A DNA stretch of 35,814 nucleotides from a virus: the IMG/VR virus record IMGVR_UViG_3300048591_000615, positions 1-35,814 of that record; one strand, written 5' to 3'. Position numbers and translations under genes: made by a program. Shown piece by piece: positions 29,859 through 35,814 of the stretch; the first letter of the stretch is position 1, and every line of letters begins with the position of its first letter. The notes below the pieces were generated by a model. The model saw only the letters and a program-made list of their open reading frames with translations. It did not search any database and had not been told where the DNA came from.

Positions 29859-30794
29859 TTAAAGGTTTAAAATGACCCATGCTGCGAACACAAAATCGGT
29901 GCCGTCGTGCTCTCTAAAGTCTTCGCCCGGACAAGGTGCCCAGTCGTTTAGATTTTGCTGATCTCTTGAATGCAGGTAGCTGGTGCAGTGCTCAGAGTGA
30001 TTGTTGGGCAGCCTGTCGTCCGGGAAATGAGGCGAGTCGAGCAAAATATCGACCGCCCTGGAGCCCCCAGCAAACCTCTCGTAAGAAGCGACGTAAAGAG
30101 CGTTGTCGGGCTGCCTCTCAGCTTGAGACTTAAGGCTTGAAAGCTCACCGTTGGAGATTGCGCCCCTGACGCGGTGCTGCAATAAAATCTTAAGCACCTG
30201 CAAATGCGCCTGGTAGCCGGTAAGCGTGCCCACGGCATCGGCGCTGCCATCTTGTAGCATCAAAGCGCCACCGTTTAGCTTGTGGTTTAAAGCCTCAAGC
30301 AAAAAGATAAGCTCAGGGGTCAGCACCGTGCGACTTAAGACTGTTGCCGCGTCTTTGCCTTCTCCCATTTGCCAGTTGTGAGCCTTGCCGTAGGCCACAG
30401 TTTCCGCCACGTCCTGGGCTTTGTTGTAGGAAAGCTGGTAATGCCAGAGGCCGAGAAACATGTCTTTCGATATTGTGGAAGCAGAGCCGTTGGGTGTCCC
30501 GTTTACGAAGCAGTCCCTTTGCGGGTTTCGGTGCCACTTTCCGGGAAGTTCAGGTTCTTCCCAGCTTGTAAGGTCGACCTCATCGCAGGCTGTAGAATAA
30601 AGCGCGGTAAAAAGTAAACTATCACACCTGTCGTCCATGAAACCCTTGTCTGCAAGCACTTTCGCACCCATGTGACAATATAGCGACTTCTTTGCCCGCA
30701 GCTCATCCAAACGTGGCGACTCACTCCCGCTTGAGGTCACTGTGCGACCGCAGGAGGTGAGGATAAGCAGTAATGTTAGAGCCAGAAAGTTCAT
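29859..30794 (-). CDS. Predicted lipoprotein in the late operon
   Basis: 311 aa. Signal peptide with lipobox (LLLILTSC, Cys about 15). The body is helical with conserved-looking aromatic and Cys residues: CDSLLFTALYSTACDEVDLT, GKWHRNPQRDC, STISKDMFLGLWHYQL, NWQMGEG, and a C-terminal HSEHCTSYLHSR. The KWHR/SxxDM/LW pattern recalls all-helical toroid glycan-active proteins, but this is a weak guess. It lies between the tail fibre and adaptor genes, so it is made late. It could be a virion enzyme, an exclusion factor or a receptor-masking lipoprotein. Confidence 0.75.
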   Translation of the reverse strand: MNFLALTLLLILTSCGRTVTSSGSESPRLDELRAKKSLYCHMGAKVLADKGFMDDRCDSLLFTALYSTACDEVDLTSWEEPELPGKWHRNPQRDCFVNGTPNGSASTISKDMFLGLWHYQLSYNKAQDVAETVAYGKAHNWQMGEGKDAATVLSRTVLTPELIFLLEALNHKLNGGALMLQDGSADAVGTLTGYQAHLQVLKILLQHRVRGAISNGELSSLKSQAERQPDNALYVASYERFAGGSRAVDILLDSPHFPDDRLPNNHSEHCTSYLHSRDQQNLNDWAPCPGEDFREHDGTDFVFAAWVILNL

Positions 30795-30803
30795 GGGTGT
30801 TCC

Positions 30804-33671
30804 TTATGCGATTAGAACGGCTGAAATAAAGGCAGAGCAGTTTGATGTGGAGCCAATCGGATTTGACTTTACTTGCACTGTCTTGTCGGCATCGCCCGAT
30901 GTAATCACGACCACCCGTGGTGGGAATGTCAGCGATGTGCCCATGCGGGCTCCTGATGCACCGTCATCGTATGTCTGAAGAAGGGTGTCACCGAGTACGT
31001 TGGAAAATGAGCCTTTAACAAACAGCTTTGCCCTTCCCCCGTAGACTCCTGTGTTTCCGTCACTATAGAGAGTTGCGCTGACAAGCCAGATGCCGACCGT
31101 AAGAGTACGAGTAGCAACGGTTGTGTCACTTCCCGTTGAGCAGGACGTGGGGCCGGAAGAAGTTGTTAAAGATTCCCCCACATACCCAGCCGGAACCGCC
31201 GCGCCATCTGTGCGACCTTTGAGACCGTTTGCAGACACTAGACCGCTGGAGATACCAGGCACCACTTCGCCGAAACCAATCACCTGCCCATCGACAGACA
31301 CTCTTTTAATTGAGATACGGGTGTCAGCCGCGCCTCCGGAAATGGAGTACGTGCCGACTCCCGATGCGAAAACTCTAACATCCAGCGTGTCACCGGCTGC
31401 AAGTTTCACTGTTGCTGAGCCGGAATAGGAAATATCTACAGCTGATCCTCTGGCTGTAGGATCGTCTATAAACCGCGTAAGCTCGCTTCCGTTCTTGTAA
31501 AGTGAAACCAATGCGCGACTAAAACTTGTCCCGGTTACTAGATGGACTGTTGTCTCTACTTGATAATATCCGGCATTTACCGCTGTAAAGGTGTTTGCAG
31601 AGAACCTTCCAGCGGAATCTGCTGTCTCAGTGTCAAACTGCACGACATTAAAGACAGCAAGTGCCTGCCCAGAGTCGGTCGCTGAGTTGTGAGCGATCAC
31701 AATTTCTTGACTATCGGCTTGAGCCAGGCTCACATTGCCGCTGCCATCCCACTGATCGACTTCGATACCGGTAGCGTGGAAAAATGTAGCATTAGTGCTG
31801 CCAAACACAGAATTGCCAGCTAATGCGATGTAAGGATATTGCGCTGCTGTGAAATCATCGCTGCCATAAAGCAGATACCCGCCAGCCCCGGCTGTTGAAT
31901 TGAGGAATAGCGTCCCTGCTTTTCTTGCTGAAGCACTATTAATGCCCCTAAACCAACGGCCCTTGATAACGGTATTGCTAGTGCCGCCGCTCGCTGTAAG
32001 GCCACTTGGTAAATATAGCCTCGCCTCTGACCCTGTTGTCGAGCCTGTGTCAAAACGCCCTTGTATCTCTATGGTTGAGCCAACACGCCTCCAATATGCA
32101 ACCACATCGCTAATGGTGCCAAAGCCTTGTGTAGTCGGCGTATAACTCTGCCAAGCCGAAACCACCGCCCCCTGCGGCTGAATGCCTGGCCCTACAATCA
32201 CGCTAGTCACGTTTAGCACCGCCGCATTCCCTCCTGCATTCACAGGGCGGGAGAAGCGAAGCGTGTAGCTCGAAGAACTGTCAGCGTCGAAAGTCGTGGT
32301 GAATTTGCCGGTAGCGTTGGGCAGATAGGTGACACCGCTGGAGTCAGTAGACAGAGGCATCCTGGTTGAGCCCGAGTAAACAGAAACCGTCCACTCACTT
32401 GCAATGAAGTTGGTGCCCGGCCTCATGTAGATGTCGATCTTATGCTTACGGTTTTTTAAAGCCTCTCCGGGAGTTAACGTTGTCGCAAGGTAGTGCGAAG
32501 CCTCGGCTCCTGCTGTTATGGCAGAGGTAAGCTTTAAAGCCGTGCTGATTTGATTCTCAAGTGGCAAGTCACCGCTGGTTGTAGTGCGTGCAACAGTCGG
32601 CCCGTTTGCACCCGTCGTGCTCCAGCCGGTTACGTCCGACGCGCCCGATGGGTTCGTGACCATGTTTAACTCGCCAGAGCCGCCTGCGCCACCGTCAGAC
32701 CAAGCTGGAGCACCTGACACAACAGTCATAACTTGCCCGTCAACTCCAATAGGTAAACGAGCGGGAACACCCGAGGCTCTAGTAATGAGGTCGCCGTTTG
32801 TGGTCATCGGCGAAAGTGCCGCAAAGCCAGCGTTAGCCGTGGTTTGCCCCGTACCGCCACGAGTGACAGCCAGGCTTGCCTCGCTTGAGAGGTTTCCAGA
32901 GCCGTCGTTTATCAGCACATGGTCAGCTGTGCCTGAAGCAACCTTAGAGCGAGCAATAGCCGCCCCGGATGCTATGTCGGCGTTGACGATACTCGTGGCC
33001 AAATTGAGCTTTGAATAGGCGATTGCAGCTGAGCCGCTGATGTCCGCGTTCACAATGCTCGTGGCAAGGTTTAACTTGCTGTAAGCGATGGCCGCGCTGG
33101 CTCCCACGTCCGCGTTGACAATAGAGCCCGACAGATTGAGCTTTGAATACGCAATCGCTGCGCCCGTCGCGATGTCTGCGTTGACCACAGACCCGGCAAG
33201 ATTCAGCTTGCTGTAGGCAATCGCTGCTGAAGCATCGACGTTTGCATTGGAGATCTTGCCAAACTCGTAGGCGGTGCCTCCGGTATTCATTTTCAATACA
33301 GCATCGGCAGCACCGAGCGCCAAAGTCAGCAGAGGATTGCCACCAAACTCAAGCTGGTCAGAGGCATTCACCTTGAAAGACAAATCGGCAGACCCCGCAG
33401 CATTACGCCATGCCACGGCCTCATCGTTTCCAAGGCGAACAACCCCAGAGGCCGCTGGCGTAGCAGCCTGAGACTTGTAATAAAGCGTTTTAAGGCCCGC
33501 AACTCCGCCGAAGTTCACCTCGGCAGACAGCGAGAAAGAGCCCCCAGTCTTTTGGAGCATGTACTGGGTTACCGCCTGAGCCCAAGCGGTCGCCGCTGGC
33601 CCCCATCCGGATTCTTCACCGTCCTGGGGGTAGTTATACGTGACGCCATTAACGACTAGGGGCGTGGTCAT
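30804..33671 (-). CDS. Tail fibre / receptor-binding protein
   Basis: 955 aa. N-terminal virion-anchor-like segment (NGVTYNYPQDGEESGWGPAA), five about 21-residue repeats with core AAIAYSKLNL (about 144-243), a VTRGGTGQTTANAGFAAL knob, a carbohydrate-binding-like region (about 335-490), a beta domain (about 505-560), a C1q/TNF-like jelly-roll (about 675-795) and a second C-terminal beta domain with two cysteines. It should form a trimer that finds the host surface. It ends 9 bp before the lipoprotein gene. Confidence 0.85.
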   Translation of the reverse strand: MTTPLVVNGVTYNYPQDGEESGWGPAATAWAQAVTQYMLQKTGGSFSLSAEVNFGGVAGLKTLYYKSQAATPAASGVVRLGNDEAVAWRNAAGSADLSFKVNASDQLEFGGNPLLTLALGAADAVLKMNTGGTAYEFGKISNANVDASAAIAYSKLNLAGSVVNADIATGAAIAYSKLNLSGSIVNADVGASAAIAYSKLNLATSIVNADISGSAAIAYSKLNLATSIVNADIASGAAIARSKVASGTADHVLINDGSGNLSSEASLAVTRGGTGQTTANAGFAALSPMTTNGDLITRASGVPARLPIGVDGQVMTVVSGAPAWSDGGAGGSGELNMVTNPSGASDVTGWSTTGANGPTVARTTTSGDLPLENQISTALKLTSAITAGAEASHYLATTLTPGEALKNRKHKIDIYMRPGTNFIASEWTVSVYSGSTRMPLSTDSSGVTYLPNATGKFTTTFDADSSSSYTLRFSRPVNAGGNAAVLNVTSVIVGPGIQPQGAVVSAWQSYTPTTQGFGTISDVVAYWRRVGSTIEIQGRFDTGSTTGSEARLYLPSGLTASGGTSNTVIKGRWFRGINSASARKAGTLFLNSTAGAGGYLLYGSDDFTAAQYPYIALAGNSVFGSTNATFFHATGIEVDQWDGSGNVSLAQADSQEIVIAHNSATDSGQALAVFNVVQFDTETADSAGRFSANTFTAVNAGYYQVETTVHLVTGTSFSRALVSLYKNGSELTRFIDDPTARGSAVDISYSGSATVKLAAGDTLDVRVFASGVGTYSISGGAADTRISIKRVSVDGQVIGFGEVVPGISSGLVSANGLKGRTDGAAVPAGYVGESLTTSSGPTSCSTGSDTTVATRTLTVGIWLVSATLYSDGNTGVYGGRAKLFVKGSFSNVLGDTLLQTYDDGASGARMGTSLTFPPRVVVITSGDADKTVQVKSNPIGSTSNCSAFISAVLIA
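32945..33242 (-). repeat. Tandem shaft repeats in the tail fibre
   Basis: Five copies of a unit of about 63 bp encoding variants of VNADI-x-x-AAIAYSKLNL-x-x-SI. The last copy is diverged (AAIARSKV). The DNA copies differ at many silent sites, so they are old repeats held by protein selection. Confidence 0.85.
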
Positions 33672-33687
33672 GATGTACCTCTAAGGA

Positions 33688-34224
33688 TTAAGCGATGCCG
33701 AAAGAATAGGTCTTCGTCGTGCCGTCAGAGCCGCCAGAAAACTGGGTCAGTCCGAAGGCTGTGCCGTCAGAGGTTGAGAGCACAATCAAATTGCCCTCAG
33801 CGCCTTCATGGATCGCCGTCAGTGAGACCGTGCCGGTTGCTGCCACAGCCGTCACCTGGCTTGAAAGCGTGGTGTTGGCGTTGATGCAATCTGCCAAATT
33901 CTCAGCCGTGGTCGCTGCGTCGGTTTCTTTGTTGAATTGCGTGGTTCCGTTGGCGCCACTTGCCTTCGCCGTCAGCGTCACACCGCCAATGGTCACGGTG
34001 TCGTCGGCATCGACGTTGGCATAGGTGACTGCGATGGCTGCCGATGCTGCTGCGACGGCTCCCATAGCGACCTCTACCTTGCCATCGACTGCCCCGGAGG
34101 CAATCGCATCGAGAAGGGTTGAAAGTGCCTGGACGCCCTCGTGCTTTCCAGTCTTGTTAAGGCGTGCGATCAGCGAAGCCGATGGCTCAGCCGATGTGAT
34201 TGTTACTACTGCTGTGGATGCCAT
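33688..34224 (-). CDS. Decoration-like head protein
   Basis: 178 aa. The C-terminal part (about 75-165) has the pattern DTVTIGGVTLTAKASGANGT ... AENLADCINANTTLSSQVTA ... GAEGNLIVLSTSDGT, a domain frequent in phage structural proteins, often next to the major capsid. The N-terminus (ITSAEPSASLIARLNKTGKH) is helical. Likely a capsid-decorating or minor head protein. A stem-loop separates it from the capsid gene. Confidence 0.65.
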   Translation of the reverse strand: MASTAVVTITSAEPSASLIARLNKTGKHEGVQALSTLLDAIASGAVDGKVEVAMGAVAAASAAIAVTYANVDADDTVTIGGVTLTAKASGANGTTQFNKETDAATTAENLADCINANTTLSSQVTAVAATGTVSLTAIHEGAEGNLIVLSTSDGTAFGLTQFSGGSDGTTKTYSFGIA

Positions 34225-34261
34225 GGCTATTCTCCAATTAAATGAAAATTAAAAGGCTCCG

Positions 34262-34281
34262 GGAGGCTCCGAAGAGCCCCC
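34262..34281 (-). terminator. UUCG stem-loop after the major capsid gene
   Basis: On the minus strand GGGGGCTC (34281-34274), loop TTCG, GAGCCTCC (34269-34262): 8 bp with one G-U pair. A second GGAGCC next to TTTTAATTTT can pair with the same 5' arm, so two alternative hairpins exist. A partial terminator after the capsid gene is likely, as in T7 after gene 10. Confidence 0.65.
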
Positions 34282-34302
34282 AAGAGCGCTGAAGGTCGCA
34301 AA

Positions 34303-35553
34303 CTAAGCAGAAACGATGTCAGACCAGTAAATGAGTTGAGCTGGCTTCTGACAGTAAAGCGTGAACTCAGAGCGGCAGCGCAGCTCAAAGCCAGACTTGT
34401 CTGGGATGTGCAGGAACACGCGTCCCATGTCCTGGCCTTCAAGCTGGAAGGTCGTATCGGTTGCTCCGATGCGCTTCATGCTGGAGGTCGGAACACCGAA
34501 GGCGTCGCCGTTTTTCACAAAGATGTGAGGCACGACTTTGATCACCCCGTTTTGGCTCGCAAACTCAAGGTACTGGTAGCCGTTTTTAGCGGTCTTCGAC
34601 TCGCCGCCGTGACGCTTCAAGGACGCCTGGTCGGAGTTCAAGCCACCGAAGGCCTGGGTGCCCACGAGTACCGAAATCTCCTCATCGAGACCGCGTCCTG
34701 CTGCTTTGCCCACGCCGCCGAGGATCTTGGCGAGGGTCAAGGCTGCGTTGGAAGCCGAGGAGCTCACGCCTTTCCACAGGTTGTAGGTTCCTGCGTTGAT
34801 GTTGAAGATGGTGCTGGTTGCCGTGGCGATTTTTTTCAGGCCAGGTGCTTCTTTGAAGGAGCCGGATCCGGAGTTTGCGCCACGGAAATAAAGCTCATAG
34901 CCCCCGATGATGTTGCCGAGGTCGGTCGCGTCACCGGAAACCGAAAGCTTCATGTTGTCGAAATCGACGGCCGTGATGGTCACAGCTGAGGTTGTGTTCA
35001 CCTTGCTTGTGCCGTTAAACACGTCAACCTTGGCATTTTCCATGCCTGCCCAGATGCCGTCAGCCCATGAAGCCGTGGTCATCGTCCAGACACGAGTCGT
35101 GCTGGAACCGGAGACCGCGCTAATGGTTCCGATGCCTGACTGGCCGTAGATCATTCCAAGCTCTTGGCGCTTGGTGATCGATTCCATCATGTTGCCGACG
35201 ATCAGGCTCGACCAGGAAGCAAAGGCTTGCTTGGACGATTGCATCTTGTCAGCCACGTTGTAGCTGATCTGGGTGCGCAGAAGCATGCCATGCCCGTCAA
35301 CTTGCGCCTCTTTATAGACCGCAGCTTGTGCGTCTTCGAGGGTATCGACTCCGTAGTTGGAGCCGAGATAGGTGACGCCGTGCTCTTGGGTCAGGGCGAC
35401 TGGCTCGACGTATTTGTCTCCGACTTTCTCGGAGTCATCGAAAGGGACTTCGCGCAACAGAATGCGCGACTTTGGAATGACGTTGTTAACGGAAGAGCCG
35501 TATGTCTCTTTCCATGTTGCGTCGAGGGTGGTTTGGGTGTTTGGAACTGCCAT
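34303..35553 (-). CDS. Major capsid protein
   Basis: 416 aa, the usual size for HK97-fold podovirus capsids. The N-terminal arm (KSRILLREVPFDDSEKVGDK, then YVEPVALTQEHGVTYLG) is followed by a long helix region (ISYNVADKMQSSKQAFASWS), an inserted beta domain (about 165-245) and the P-domain-like end with ISVLVGTQAFGGLNS and LHIPDKSGFELRCRSEFTLY. GGAG precedes the ATG by 9 bp. A terminator-like stem follows, and the next gene is decoration-like. It assembles with the scaffold encoded at 15167-16069. Confidence 0.85.
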   Translation of the reverse strand: MAVPNTQTTLDATWKETYGSSVNNVIPKSRILLREVPFDDSEKVGDKYVEPVALTQEHGVTYLGSNYGVDTLEDAQAAVYKEAQVDGHGMLLRTQISYNVADKMQSSKQAFASWSSLIVGNMMESITKRQELGMIYGQSGIGTISAVSGSSTTRVWTMTTASWADGIWAGMENAKVDVFNGTSKVNTTSAVTITAVDFDNMKLSVSGDATDLGNIIGGYELYFRGANSGSGSFKEAPGLKKIATATSTIFNINAGTYNLWKGVSSSASNAALTLAKILGGVGKAAGRGLDEEISVLVGTQAFGGLNSDQASLKRHGGESKTAKNGYQYLEFASQNGVIKVVPHIFVKNGDAFGVPTSSMKRIGATDTTFQLEGQDMGRVFLHIPDKSGFELRCRSEFTLYCQKPAQLIYWSDIVSA

Positions 35554-35687
35554 GATTTCTCACTCCATGAGATAAGGCCTCGCTACAAAGCGAAGGCGTG
35601 ATGATTGAATTGAAAACGCTTGGTAAACGCTCAATGCAGCATCAGGAGTGGCTTTAGGATTGATCTGGGTGGCTTTGAAAAACGAGA
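35554..35687 (-). other. Leader of the capsid gene, part 2 (non-coding)
   Basis: Continues into the terminal repeat and on to position 179 in the circular form. It contains the capsid ribosome binding site region. I see no promoter match and no ORF with support. Confidence 0.5.
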
Positions 35688-35814
35688 CATCAGGCGGTGA
35701 GGCCCGGTAGTCAAGACGCGCCCATTTAAGGGTAGCGACAGATTAAGCGCCCTTCACGGTTGCTCTTCACTGGCTGCGACTTACTACCAGCCACGCCCTA
35801 AGAGGTGGCGACTG
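35688..35814. repeat. Terminal direct repeat, right copy
   Basis: Identical to 1-127. See the left copy. It marks closure of a circular unit of about 35,687 bp. Confidence 0.95.

Noticed and set aside
32945-33242. CRISPR-like array
   Set aside because: The regular repeats are in-frame protein repeats of the tail fibre shaft, with DNA copies diverged at silent sites. No spacer pattern exists.
20600-35500. Many plus-strand ORFs opposite the late genes
   Set aside because: They mirror long minus-strand genes with good family matches and lack ribosome sites; they are shadow frames.

Overview
This window is a complete temperate bacteriophage genome with podovirus-type structural genes. The first 127 bases recur exactly at the end (1-127 = 35688-35814), so the unit is best read as a circle of about 35,687 bp. 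A 127-base overlap is also the usual signature of a circular contig built with k=127, so a true terminal redundancy is not proven. The host cannot be named from the sequence. Two lipoproteins with clear lipoboxes, a DUF2335-type membrane protein and an attP carrying the 3' half of a tRNA-Arg(UCG) fit a Gram-negative bacterium.

Layout. (1) Integration module, 1.6-3.4 kb: attP core inside a tRNA-Arg 3' half, four perfect TGTGACTTTT repeats that look like integrase arm sites, a tyrosine integrase (+), and a convergent excisionase-like gene (-). (2) Leftward early operon, 9989 down to 3442 (-): Gp157-like protein, RecT, small zinc-ribbon and membrane proteins, a sigma-70-like factor, a multi-HTH protein, then a train of very small translationally coupled ORFs. 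That train holds a two-gene cassette flanked by 29-bp direct repeats and a Gly-Asn/Ser/Tyr hexanucleotide repeat protein. (3) Control region, 9990-10341: divergent promoters, several inverted repeats and a perfect DnaA box. (4) Rightward lysogeny/accessory arm, 10342-14242 (+): XRE repressor, cysteine-containing lipoprotein with a hairpin over its ribosome binding site, a 668-bp non-coding stretch, a small protein plus DUF2335 protein, RusA, and a RelE-like toxin with a ribbon-helix-helix partner. (5) One very long leftward late operon that starts near the att site (1571), crosses the map junction and ends at 14350: small head proteins, major capsid, decoration-like protein, tail fibre, a second lipoprotein, adaptor and tail tube/nozzle proteins, ejection proteins, holin/TerS-like genes, TerL, portal, scaffold, and lysis genes with an M15 peptidase.

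How it fits together. Integration and excision use Int/Xis at a tRNA gene. The XRE repressor and the leftward promoter opposite it form the lysis/lysogeny switch. The phage encodes a recombinase and a resolvase but no recognisable helicase, primase, polymerase or initiator. Together with three perfect DnaA boxes in its control regions, this suggests reliance on host DnaA. The phage sigma factor is the best candidate for switching on the late operon. The most noteworthy signals are the repeat-flanked cassette, the microsatellite-coded Gly protein, the DnaA boxes, the encoded sigma factor and the RBS-sequestering hairpin before the first lipoprotein.
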